Assembly (NCBI RefSeq): GCF_900066015.1
Contig: NZ_LN890655.1
Coordinates: forward strand, 310,001 to 374,000
Source: Candidatus Promineifilum breve
Lineage (GTDB): Bacteria > Chloroflexota > Anaerolineae > Promineifilales > Promineifilaceae
Reading direction: 5' to 3'
DNA length: 64,000 bases
A program made the translations under genes and the position numbers. Below the pieces are notes generated by a model that was not told where the DNA came from, did no database searches, and was given only the letters and a program-made list of their open reading frames with translations. This document shows, in pieces, positions 45,621-54,247 of the stretch. Within the stretch, counting starts at the first letter, position 1; each line of letters starts with the position of its first letter.

Positions 45621-46616
45621 CTAATTCCAATCCAGCCCGCCGCGCGTCCGCCAATACTGTTCTGGCGCTTCCACCAGGCCCGATAGTCGCTCGTCCAGTT
45701 CGTCGCGCCACACCACGTCGAGCGCCCTGAGATTCGATGCAAGGTGCGCTGCCTGGGCCGCGCCGCTGAGCACCACGTCGGCCCACGGCTGGGCCAGGAC
45801 GGCGGCCAGCGCCAGGGCATCGATGGTGACGCCCGCGTCGTCGGCGGCGTCCTGCAAGAGGCGGCGTCGGGCGGCGAAGGCCGGGTCGTCGTTACGCGCG
45901 GTCAGGCGGCCGTTAGCCAGCGCCTCCTTGATGATGACCCCCATCCCGGCCGCATGGGCCTGCCGCAAGGCGTCGCCCGCCTCGCGCGCCAGCAGATTCC
46001 AGGTGGCCTGCACCGCGCCAAACAGAGGTGCGCCGCCGCTCCGGATGTCGATGGCCTTCAGCAACGTTTTATCTTGCGCGGGGCCGCTCAAAGACAACCC
46101 GATGACCAGACCCTCATCGCGCAGATCGGCCAACGCGGCCAATACCTCGCGGTTGTCCAGCACGCCGCTGTCCAGCGTGGCCGAGTGAATCTGATAGAGA
46201 TTGAGGAAGCCGCCCAGCAAGGCCCGGCTCTCGCCAATCTGGCGGCGCAAGACGGGCAGCGTATGGTCTTTCACCTCATGCTTTTCGGCCTCGATCCGCC
46301 AACCGGCGGTATAGGTATAGCCCCATTTCGACCCCACGGTGACCGCTTCCGGCGCGATGGCGCGGGCACGTAGCCACGAGGCCAGGAATTGCTCGGCGCG
46401 ACCATACGAGCGCGCGGCATCGAAATAGCGCACGCCGCCGGCCCAGGCCGCATCCAGCACGCCGTGGGCGTGGGCTTCCATCTTTTCCACGTCGTAGTCG
46501 CCGCTCAGGTCGGCGGCATGGCCCAGGTTGATGTAGCCCGGCCGTCCCAGAGCGGCCAGACCCAGACCCAGCGGGGTGACTTTCAGGCCAGTTTGGTTGA
46601 ATCGTTCTCGAATCAA
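45621..46616 (-). CDS. Aldo/keto reductase
   Basis: 331 residues. Family motifs are VTPLGLGLAALGRPG, YFDAARSYGRAEQFLASWL (catalytic Asp and Tyr), GSKWGY (catalytic Lys) and NLYQIHSA (the His). It reduces carbonyl compounds with NADPH; the closest subgroup by appearance is the L-fucose/D-arabinose dehydrogenase type. The start is TTG 46616, overlapping the stop of the DUF1638 gene, with AGGAG 5 bases upstream, so the two are coupled. Confidence 0.88.
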   Translation of the reverse strand: MIRERFNQTGLKVTPLGLGLAALGRPGYINLGHAADLSGDYDVEKMEAHAHGVLDAAWAGGVRYFDAARSYGRAEQFLASWLRARAIAPEAVTVGSKWGYTYTAGWRIEAEKHEVKDHTLPVLRRQIGESRALLGGFLNLYQIHSATLDSGVLDNREVLAALADLRDEGLVIGLSLSGPAQDKTLLKAIDIRSGGAPLFGAVQATWNLLAREAGDALRQAHAAGMGVIIKEALANGRLTARNDDPAFAARRRLLQDAADDAGVTIDALALAAVLAQPWADVVLSGAAQAAHLASNLRALDVVWRDELDERLSGLVEAPEQYWRTRGGLDWN

Positions 46617-47227
46617 AGGTTCTCCTCTTCCACCTGCGCACAAGACGGCGTCGCCATCCACTCACATAATCGTCGTTCCAGCAATCCATACCCCGTGTGT
46701 CTTATCTCTAGCGGCAGCCGGAGCGTATCGGCAATCTCCTGCGCTTTGGCCGTCAGGCTATCGTCCGGTTGCTGCACCAGGTAAACCAGCCGCTTGTAAT
46801 TGCGAAAGTATTCGTCAAGCAGTTCGGGGTAGCGGTCGAGGCCCAGACCGCGCCAGACCGTGCCGCGAAAGCCGCGCACGAGGAAATCGGTCAGGAAAAA
46901 GGTGCCCGGCTCTTCGTCCATCAGCGTGTCGAATTGAGGCCCGCCGTACATTTCGTAGCAATGCGGGCCGTCGATGCGCGCCAGATCGTGGCGGGCGAGA
47001 AACGTATCCAGCGCGCCGCGCGTGCCGCAATCGCCATAGACGACCAGGACACGGTCATACCGCTCGCGAATCGCCAGAAATTTCCGTTCCACAGCCGGGG
47101 CGATGCGTTCGGGGGTCATGTGCTCGATGGCCGGGATGCCAAACACGTCCACCGTCCAGCCTTGCCGTTTGACGATCGCCACCACTTCGCGAGCCAGCGC
47201 GCCGCAGATGATGAAGGCGGTGGTCAT
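46613..47227 (-). CDS. DUF1638 family protein
   Basis: 204 residues with the DUF1638 pattern: FIICGALAREVVAIVKRQGW, VFGIPAIEHMTPERIAPAVE, VVYGDCGTRGALD, and the conserved HCYEMYGG. Four cysteines occur in conserved spots. Members occur near corrinoid methyltransferases elsewhere, but none is present here. Its start overlaps the DinB stop by 4 bases and its stop overlaps the reductase start. Confidence 0.85.
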   Translation of the reverse strand: MTTAFIICGALAREVVAIVKRQGWTVDVFGIPAIEHMTPERIAPAVERKFLAIRERYDRVLVVYGDCGTRGALDTFLARHDLARIDGPHCYEMYGGPQFDTLMDEEPGTFFLTDFLVRGFRGTVWRGLGLDRYPELLDEYFRNYKRLVYLVQQPDDSLTAKAQEIADTLRLPLEIRHTGYGLLERRLCEWMATPSCAQVEEENL

Positions 47228-47736
47228 GGCAATCGCCCGCCATCCTCGGTAGTGGTTGAGATGACGGCCGCGGCCCGGCTATTGCGCCACGTCTGGCGGA
47301 TTTCCACCAATTGGTTGGTGTGCTCGATGTCGTGCTCGACCAGACGCTGCACCAGCGTACGCAACGAGATGCGCCCTCTGGTTTCGTGCATCGCCTTGCG
47401 CTGCCAATCGCCGGCCGACAAGCCGCGCAGGATTGACAGGGTCGCCTCGCGTGATTGCCGAAATCGTTCGGCCGCCGTCGCCACACTTACCCCCGGTTGA
47501 TGCTCGGCCGGAGGAGGGAATGCCGTCAGTAGCGGTTCGTTTTCCTCGATGATGCGCCGAATGTGGCCCTGGTAGGCGTGCTCAACCGCCAGGAGATGCC
47601 CAATCAGCGCGCCGGGTGACCACGCGCTGGCGTCGGTTTGCCGGGCGGCATTGGATTCATCCAGTCCGCGGATGAGCCGCTCGATGTCGGCCGGCGTTGA
47701 GGCCAAGGCTTGAAGCAATACGGCGCGTTGGGTCAT
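47224..47736 (-). CDS. DinB-family four-helix protein
   Basis: 170 residues. Conserved metal-ligand histidines appear in ALIGHLLAVEHAYQGHI and RLVEHDIEHTNQLVEIRQ, as in DinB/YfiT metal-dependent hydrolase- or thiol-transferase-like proteins. First gene of the DinB-DUF1638-reductase operon. Substrate unknown. Confidence 0.87.
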   Translation of the reverse strand: MTQRAVLLQALASTPADIERLIRGLDESNAARQTDASAWSPGALIGHLLAVEHAYQGHIRRIIEENEPLLTAFPPPAEHQPGVSVATAAERFRQSREATLSILRGLSAGDWQRKAMHETRGRISLRTLVQRLVEHDIEHTNQLVEIRQTWRNSRAAAVISTTTEDGGRLP

Positions 47737-47959
47737 TCCATTTCAACTTATTCGCGGCCCGGACAAAAGGATCGAAAAGCGAGCAAATCAGCGGAGAAGG
47801 TGCATGATCAAGGCGCGCGGATTATAACGCCGGCGGCCGACGACCACAATACCCGGTTGGCGCAACCTTGAACATAGATGAGCAGGAAATGTTAAGCATC
47901 GCCAGACCCCATTCATTCGCTAAAATACTGCCGTTCACCCACCTCATCCGAGTTGTGTG

Positions 47960-47965
47960 TATAAT
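47960..47965 (+). promoter_or_regulatory. -10 box of the dipeptide transporter operon
   Basis: TATAAT 35 bases upstream of ATG 48001, in the 264-base divergent gap with the DinB gene. The best -35 (TTCACC, 47934-47939) has a 20-base spacer, so this promoter may need an activator. Confidence 0.45.
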
Positions 47966-48000
47966 CGCCAGAAGTCGTTTCAGTTTTGGAGAAGAACACG

Positions 48001-49719
48001 ATGAACTTTAGAAGAATCACGAAGAAGCAGATGGAGCAGGTTCACCCGGCCATCCCCGGCGCCTATGATCAATTGGCCGCCGGACGCATCTCCCGGCGTG
48101 AATTCATGCGCTTTGCCACCCTGTTGGGCATGTCGGCCGGCATGGCCTCCATCGCCGCCGCCTGCGCTGCCCCCACCGGCACCGATGTCTCCACCCCGGC
48201 CGCCACCAGCGCCGCCGTGGGCGAAACCGCGCCGACGACCGCCCCCGCCGCCGGGCCACGGCGCGGCGGCCGCATCACCAAAGCCATGAAGCTGCAACTG
48301 CTGGATCATCCGGCCCGTCTGGCCTGGCTGGAGGGGGCCAACGTGGTGCGCCAGTTTGGCGAATACCTGACCGAGACGGGCAGCGACAACATCACCCGCC
48401 CCTATCTGCTGGAACGCTGGGAAGCCAGCGAAGACGTCAAGACCTGGGATTTGTATCTCAAGCAGGGCGTCACCTTCAACAATGGCGACGCGCTGACGGC
48501 CGATGACGTGATGTTCACCTTCGGGGAATGGCTCAATCCCGACGTTGGCTCCTCCATGCTGAGCCTGATGTCCTATCTGGGCGGACTACAGAACGTGGAG
48601 AAGGTCGATGACCACCACATCCGGCTGCATCTGGACGCGGGCAACATCGGCGTGCCGGAAAATCTGTTCCACTATCCGGCCATCATTTTGCACCGTTCGT
48701 TTGGCGGCGACATCGTGCGCGAGCCGCTGGGGACGGGCGCGTTTCTGTTGCAGGAATATGCCGAAGGCGAGCGCGCCGTCCTGCGCCGCCGCCCCGATTA
48801 CTGGCGCATGGGCGCGGATGGACTATCGTTGCCCTACCTGGATGAGATCGTCTACGTCTCGCTGGAGAAGGACGCCAGCGTGGCCGCCATGCAGTCGGGC
48901 CAGGTGGATTCGATGTACGATCCGCGGCCGTCCGATTGGCAAGCCCTGAAGGACGTGGCCGGGTTGGCCACCCGCTCCGTCAGTACCGCGCAATCGCTGA
49001 TCCTGCGGATGCGCGTTGACGTTGATCCCTGGAATGACAACCGCGTCCGCTCCGCCTTGCGCATGGCCCAGGACAGAGAGCAAATCCTGCAACTCTCCTA
49101 CTTCGGGGAAGGGGAATTGTCCATCGACGCCCACGTGGCGCCCATTCACCCGGAGTTCTGCGAGATGCCCATCCCGGCCTATGACCCCGATGGGGCGCTG
49201 GCCCTCATGGAAGAGTATGCCGCCGAGAAGGGGTTGGAGTTGCCGGTCAAAGTCGTCTTGTCCACCAAGAACGATCAGAACGAGCCGGAGATCGCCCAGG
49301 CCCTGAAAGAGCTGGCCTTGCCCGCCGGGTTCGATATCGAGCTGGACATCACCGACCCCGACGGCTACTGGTCGCGCTGGACGGAGGTTCCGCTGGGCAT
49401 CACGGCCTGGACCCACCGGCCGCTGGGCACGATGACCCTGTCGCTGGCCTACGTCGAATCGGCCATTGGCGAGTGGAACGAGACGCGCTGGGTAGACGAG
49501 GAGTTCGAGACGGTGCTACGCGAGGCGGAAGCCACGCTGGACGTGGAAGCCCGCCGCGCGTTGATGTGTACCCTCCAGGACATCATGCAGAAGCGCGGCC
49601 CCATCGGCAATAGCTACTGGAAGAACGTCTGGAACATCACCCACGAGCGGTTCGAGGGCATCATGGCCCACCCGACGGCCTACGATTTCTTCTACGAGAT
49701 CTACGACAATACGCTTTAG
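48001..49719 (+). CDS. Tat-exported family-5 solute-binding lipoprotein
   Basis: 572 residues. The leader has a twin-arginine motif (SRREFMRFATLLGM) and ends in a lipobox (IAAAC), so it should be folded and exported by Tat, then lipidated. SBP_bac_5 follows in normal order (LKQGVTFNNGDALTADDVMF at about 155, LGTGAFLLQEYAEGERAVLR at about 245). GGAG lies 11 bases before ATG 48001. It is the binding subunit for the permeases and fused ATPase downstream; the ligand is probably a peptide or sugar-like solute. Confidence 0.92.
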   Translation: MNFRRITKKQMEQVHPAIPGAYDQLAAGRISRREFMRFATLLGMSAGMASIAAACAAPTGTDVSTPAATSAAVGETAPTTAPAAGPRRGGRITKAMKLQLLDHPARLAWLEGANVVRQFGEYLTETGSDNITRPYLLERWEASEDVKTWDLYLKQGVTFNNGDALTADDVMFTFGEWLNPDVGSSMLSLMSYLGGLQNVEKVDDHHIRLHLDAGNIGVPENLFHYPAIILHRSFGGDIVREPLGTGAFLLQEYAEGERAVLRRRPDYWRMGADGLSLPYLDEIVYVSLEKDASVAAMQSGQVDSMYDPRPSDWQALKDVAGLATRSVSTAQSLILRMRVDVDPWNDNRVRSALRMAQDREQILQLSYFGEGELSIDAHVAPIHPEFCEMPIPAYDPDGALALMEEYAAEKGLELPVKVVLSTKNDQNEPEIAQALKELALPAGFDIELDITDPDGYWSRWTEVPLGITAWTHRPLGTMTLSLAYVESAIGEWNETRWVDEEFETVLREAEATLDVEARRALMCTLQDIMQKRGPIGNSYWKNVWNITHERFEGIMAHPTAYDFFYEIYDNTL

Positions 49720-49729
49720 TTGCTTGTTC

Positions 49730-49786
49730 GGACATGGCGGACATCGACTCCAATGCGGATCGGTGTTCGCCGTGTCCTTCTTTTTT
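49730..49786 (+). terminator. Terminator between binding-protein and permease genes
   Basis: 18-base arms (49730-49747 and 49760-49777) pair fully in RNA with three G-U pairs, with a 12-base loop and a T-rich tail (49778-49786). It lies inside the operon, so partial termination would keep permease levels below those of the binding protein. Confidence 0.85.
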
Positions 49787-49810
49787 CGCGATCTGGAGGA
49801 GCTTAGATAG

Positions 49811-51109
49811 ATGGCGCGCTTTCTCCTGCGCAGCGTCCTATCCACCTTGGTCACGATGTTGCTCGTGTCCGTTTTGCTGTGGCTGCTGCTCGACATCGCC
49901 GCCGGCGACGTGACGGTCAAACTGTTGGGCGTTTTCGCCACGACCGAGCAGCGCGCCTCCTACCGCGCCCAACTGGGTCTGGACGCCTCCAGCGGGCAGC
50001 GCTATCTGGATTGGCTCATCGGCTCCGACTGGCGCGCCGCGGCCCAGGTTGGCTTGCCCCTCGTGACCTTTCGGGACGACCTGACCGGCGAGCAGGTGTG
50101 GTGGGCCGAACAGGACGGCGCGCCGACGCAGTGGCTGATGGCGGCGGGCGAGCTGACGGCCCGGCGACGCCAACCGGACGGCCGGGTTGAGACTGTGCCC
50201 GCCGCCGTCGCTTGGGTCATGGCCGAGGATGGCAGCGAATACTTCTGGGGCGTTGACGATCATAACAACGCCGTCAAGTGGGTACGGGGGCAGGGGGCCG
50301 AGGTCTGGGTGCTGACCGATTCCGGCCTGCGGCGCGAAGGGGACGGCCCGCAACAATACATCCCCTTGCGCAAGGGATTATTGCGCGGCGACGCCGGCAT
50401 GTCGTTGCAGACGGGCCGGCCGGTCTCGGTGACGCTCTTCCCCCGGTTGCGCAATTCGCTGGTGCTGGCGGCGGTGGCCTTTGCCGTGGTTATGCCGCTG
50501 GCCTTGTTGCTCGGCATCGTGGCCGGAGTGAACGAGGGCAAGGCCATCGACCGGGCGATCTCGGTCGCCGGCCTGACGCTGACGGCCACACCCGAATTCG
50601 TCACCGGGCTTTTCCTGATCATGATCTTCGGCATCTGGCTCAAGTGGGTTCCCGCCGTGGCGATCTTCACCTCGCCCAACGCTATCTTCGAGAACCCGGC
50701 CTTGCTCGTCCTGCCCGTGATGACGCTGACCGCGGCCGAACTGGGCTACGTGGCCCGCATGACCCGCGCCAGCATGGTCGAGATCATGGGCATGGCCTAC
50801 ATTCGCACGGCCATCATCAAGGGGATGCCGTTCCGCCGGGTCGTCATGCGCCATGCCGTGCGCAACGCCCTGCTCGCGCCCATCACCATCATCATGCTCC
50901 ACGTGAACTGGTTGATCGGCGGGCTAGTCGTGGTCGAGGTGATTTTCGGCTTCCCCGGCTTGGGGCAGTATATCTATGACGCGGCCGTCTTCGGTGATTA
51001 CAACGCCATCGAAGCGGCGGCGATGATCCTGGTCGTGGTGGCCGTCGGCACGCGCCTGCTGGGCGACTTTTTCTATACCTTGCTGAACCCACGGATTCGC
51101 TATAGTTGA
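49811..51109 (+). CDS. ABC permease, DppB type, with large extracytoplasmic insertion
   Basis: 432 residues, about 100 longer than usual DppB. Helix 1 (LLRSVLSTLVTMLLVSVLLW) and the C-terminal core with EAA loop IRTAIIKGMPFRRVVMRHAV are canonical. Residues about 75-190 form an added beta-rich domain (EQVWWAEQDGAPTQWL; DGSEYFWGVDDHNNAVKWVR) in the loop after helix 1, outside the membrane, where it could contact the binding protein. GGAGG precedes the ATG. Confidence 0.92.
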   Translation: MARFLLRSVLSTLVTMLLVSVLLWLLLDIAAGDVTVKLLGVFATTEQRASYRAQLGLDASSGQRYLDWLIGSDWRAAAQVGLPLVTFRDDLTGEQVWWAEQDGAPTQWLMAAGELTARRRQPDGRVETVPAAVAWVMAEDGSEYFWGVDDHNNAVKWVRGQGAEVWVLTDSGLRREGDGPQQYIPLRKGLLRGDAGMSLQTGRPVSVTLFPRLRNSLVLAAVAFAVVMPLALLLGIVAGVNEGKAIDRAISVAGLTLTATPEFVTGLFLIMIFGIWLKWVPAVAIFTSPNAIFENPALLVLPVMTLTAAELGYVARMTRASMVEIMGMAYIRTAIIKGMPFRRVVMRHAVRNALLAPITIIMLHVNWLIGGLVVVEVIFGFPGLGQYIYDAAVFGDYNAIEAAAMILVVVAVGTRLLGDFFYTLLNPRIRYS

Positions 51110-51124
51110 GCCGACCGAAGAAAT

Positions 51125-52054
51125 ATGACCGCTGCCCCTTCAACTTCCACATCCCCGGCCGCGCCATCGCGCCGGGCCAGGCTGCGTGAAACCGTCGGCA
51201 TCGTGCGCCAGTCGCGCGCGGCGACGGTGGGCCTGCTGATGGTCACCTTCTGGCTCGTCGTTGGCCTGATCTCCTTTGTCTGGACGCCTTACCCGCCCAA
51301 CGCCTCCCTCTTCGAGCAGAACCTGCCGCCCAATCGGGTCAACATCCTGGGCACCGACAACCTGGGGCGGGATACCCTGTCGCGGCTCATGGTCGGCACG
51401 CAGGTCGTCTTGCTGAAGACGCGCATCCCCCTCGGCGAGGAGACCGTCTCCATCCCCATCGGCGTCGCCATCTGGGGCGTCATCGGTTCGCTGACATTGG
51501 GCACGTTGCTGGGCCAGGTGGCCGGCTATCGGCGCGGCCGGTGGGATCAGGGCATCATGCAACTGGTCGACGCTTTCGTGGCTTTACCCGGCATCGTCCT
51601 CTATCTCGTGTTCATCGCCGCGCTCGGCCGGGGCGATCTGATCGTCATCCTGGCGATCACCATCACCGGCGCGCCGGGGGTGGCCCGGCTGGCCCGCAGC
51701 CTGACGCTCGACATCAGCACCCGCGACTACATCCGCGCCGCCGAGACCCGTGGCGAAAGTCACTGGTACATCATGTTCCGCGAGATACTGCCCAATGCCC
51801 GCGGCCCCTTGCTGGTCGATGGCATGTTGCGCGTGGGGTACGCGATCTTCGCTATCGGTACGCTGGGCTTCCTGGGCCTGGGCTTGCCGCCGCCCGATCC
51901 CGATTGGGGATCGATGGTCAACGAAGCGCGCCGCTTCATGTATACGACGCCGTGGGGGGTCATCTGGCCCTCGCTGGCGATTGCGTCGCTGGTGGTCGGG
52001 CTAAGCTTGCTGGCCGACGGCCTGCGCGAGGAATTGACCCGCTATCAACGCTGA
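51125..52054 (+). CDS. ABC permease, DppC type
   Basis: 309 residues with EAA loop IRAAETRGESHWYIMFREIL, LGTDNLGRDTLSRLMVG and six predicted helices. It pairs with the preceding permease. The segment between LMVGTQV and IGVAIWGVIG carries an extra charged insert (LLKTRIPLGEETVSIP). Confidence 0.93.
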   Translation: MTAAPSTSTSPAAPSRRARLRETVGIVRQSRAATVGLLMVTFWLVVGLISFVWTPYPPNASLFEQNLPPNRVNILGTDNLGRDTLSRLMVGTQVVLLKTRIPLGEETVSIPIGVAIWGVIGSLTLGTLLGQVAGYRRGRWDQGIMQLVDAFVALPGIVLYLVFIAALGRGDLIVILAITITGAPGVARLARSLTLDISTRDYIRAAETRGESHWYIMFREILPNARGPLLVDGMLRVGYAIFAIGTLGFLGLGLPPPDPDWGSMVNEARRFMYTTPWGVIWPSLAIASLVVGLSLLADGLREELTRYQR

Positions 52055-52070
52055 GAGAACCGACTAGCCG

Positions 52071-54212
52071 ATGACCGAACCCTTGAACAGCAACGCCTAT
52101 CCGGCCGCGCCTCTGACCTCTTCGCCCAACTCCCCGGTGCTGGAAGTGGACAACCTGGCCGTCGCCTATCGCACCCGCGGCGGTGAGGTCGAGGCCGTGC
52201 GCGATATTTCCTTCGCCATCGGCCGCGGCGAGACGTATGGCCTGGTGGGCGAGTCCGGCTGCGGCAAGACGACGACGGCCTGGGCCATCCTCAACTTTCT
52301 GGGGGCCAACGGCTACGTTAAAAAGGGCCGCATCCGCTTTCAGGGCGAAGAGTTGGTCGGCCGCAGCGGCGAAGAGTTGCGCCGCCTGCGTGGTGACCGG
52401 ATCGCCATGGTCTACCAGGACCCCATGCAATCCCTCAACCCGTCGCTGCGCCTGGGCGATCAGCTGCGCGAGGTGCTGACCGTCCACCGGTGCATGGATG
52501 ATGCGGCGGCCACGCGCCACTGTCTGGCGATGCTGGAGCGCGTCAACATGCCCGACCCGGCCGGCATCATGGCCCGCTATCCGCATCAGATTTCCGGCGG
52601 CCAGCAGCAGCGGGTGGTCATCGCCATGGCCCTGTTGAACAATCCGGCGCTGCTGATCATGGATGAGCCGACGACCGCCCTCGACGTGACGATTGAGGCG
52701 GCCGTCCTCGATCTCATCAACGAGTTGCGGCGCGATTTCGACACCGCTATCCTGTTCATCAGCCACAACCTGGGAGTCATCGCCCGCGTCTGCGATCGGG
52801 TGGGGGTCATGTATGCCGGGGAACTGGTGGAAGAGGCGGCCGTCGCCTCGCTCTTCGCTGATCCCCAACATCCGTACACGCAGGGCCTGCTCCGTTGCCT
52901 GCCGCGTCTGGGGGCCGACAAGGCGGACGACGTTCTCTACCCCATTCGCGGTCGTGTGCCGCCGCCTGGCCTGCGTCCGGCCGGGTGTGCCTTCGCGCCG
53001 CGCTGCGATTATGCCCGCGAGCGGTGTCAGGCGGAACATCCGCTCTTACGCCCCTTACCCAACGGCGCGCTGGTGCGCTGCCACTTCGCCGAAGAGATCG
53101 ATCCGTCGCTCTGGACGCCCCCGGTCGATAGCGAGGTCGTGCAACCGCTAAGCAACCTTGAACCGGAGAACCCGCCGCTGCTGGAACTGGTTGATCTTCA
53201 AAAGTATTACCCCTTACCGGGCAACACGCTGCGGGACGTCCTGGGATTGGGGGAAAAGCAGACGGTCAAGGCTCTCGAAAGCGCCTCATTTCGCCTGGCC
53301 GCCGGCCAGACGTTGGGCATCGTGGGGGAATCGGGCAGCGGCAAGAGCACGCTGGTGAAAGCGATTATCGGTCTGGAAGGCAGCACCGCCGGCACGGCCG
53401 AATTCATGGGCTTCGACATCACCGGCGAGTTGTCGCGACGAACGACCGATTTGATCCGCGAGATGCAAATGGTCTTCCAGAACCCCGATGCGACCATGAA
53501 TCCGGCCTACACGGTTGGCACCCAAATCGGGCGGCCGATGATCCGCTTCGGCCTCGTGGGCAAGGCGCACGTGCGCGGCGAGGTGATCCGGCTGTTGGAT
53601 GCCGTCCGGCTGGGCGAGGAGTATTTTGATCGCCTGCCCCACCAGTTGAGCGGCGGCGAGAAGCAGCGTGTCGGCCTCGCCCGCGCTCTGGCCAGCCGCC
53701 CCGACCTCATCCTGTGTGACGAACCGGTCAGCGCCCTCGACGTGTCGGTGCAGGCCGCGCTGCTCAACCTGCTGCTGGCCGTGCAGCGCGAGTTCGGCAT
53801 GGCGATGCTCTTCATCTCCCACGATCTCAGCGTGGTGCGTTTCCTGGCCGATCAGGTGGCGGTACTATACCTGGGCGAGATCGTCGACATCGGCCCGGCC
53901 GAGGCCATCTATGCACCGCCCTATCATCCCTATACGGAAGCCTTGCTGTCGGCCGTGCCTATCCCCGACCCAGCCGCCCCGCAGCGACGCGTCCGTCTGG
54001 CCGGGGCCATGCCCAGCGCCGTCGCGCCGCCGCCCGGCTGCCGCTTCCACACCCGCTGTCCGCGCCGCGTGTTGCTGCCCAATGGCGGCGCGATCTGTGA
54101 AGTCGAGCGCCCGCCCTGGCGTGAGGCGGGTGGGGGGCAGCGCATCCTCTGCCACATTCCCATCGAGGTGCTGGCTTCGTTCCCGCCGGTCATCGACGAC
54201 CGTTCCGTCTGA
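52071..54212 (+). CDS. Fused peptide ABC transporter ATPase (DppD-DppF)
   Basis: 713 residues with two complete ATPase domains. First: GESGCGKTTT, SGGQQQRVVIAMAL, LLIMDEPTTALD, C-terminal oligo_HPY cysteines (CAFAPRCDYARERC). Second (from about 365): GESGSGKSTL, SGGEKQRVGLARAL, LILCDEPVSALD and again an oligo_HPY tail (CRFHTRCPRR). DppD and DppF are usually separate proteins; here they are one chain. It powers the permeases upstream and could also serve the ATPase-less system at 15414-19439. Confidence 0.95.
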   Translation: MTEPLNSNAYPAAPLTSSPNSPVLEVDNLAVAYRTRGGEVEAVRDISFAIGRGETYGLVGESGCGKTTTAWAILNFLGANGYVKKGRIRFQGEELVGRSGEELRRLRGDRIAMVYQDPMQSLNPSLRLGDQLREVLTVHRCMDDAAATRHCLAMLERVNMPDPAGIMARYPHQISGGQQQRVVIAMALLNNPALLIMDEPTTALDVTIEAAVLDLINELRRDFDTAILFISHNLGVIARVCDRVGVMYAGELVEEAAVASLFADPQHPYTQGLLRCLPRLGADKADDVLYPIRGRVPPPGLRPAGCAFAPRCDYARERCQAEHPLLRPLPNGALVRCHFAEEIDPSLWTPPVDSEVVQPLSNLEPENPPLLELVDLQKYYPLPGNTLRDVLGLGEKQTVKALESASFRLAAGQTLGIVGESGSGKSTLVKAIIGLEGSTAGTAEFMGFDITGELSRRTTDLIREMQMVFQNPDATMNPAYTVGTQIGRPMIRFGLVGKAHVRGEVIRLLDAVRLGEEYFDRLPHQLSGGEKQRVGLARALASRPDLILCDEPVSALDVSVQAALLNLLLAVQREFGMAMLFISHDLSVVRFLADQVAVLYLGEIVDIGPAEAIYAPPYHPYTEALLSAVPIPDPAAPQRRVRLAGAMPSAVAPPPGCRFHTRCPRRVLLPNGGAICEVERPPWREAGGGQRILCHIPIEVLASFPPVIDDRSV

Positions 54213-54247
54213 TTCGACAGGCGGCGCGGCCGTGGTAAAACTGCGCC

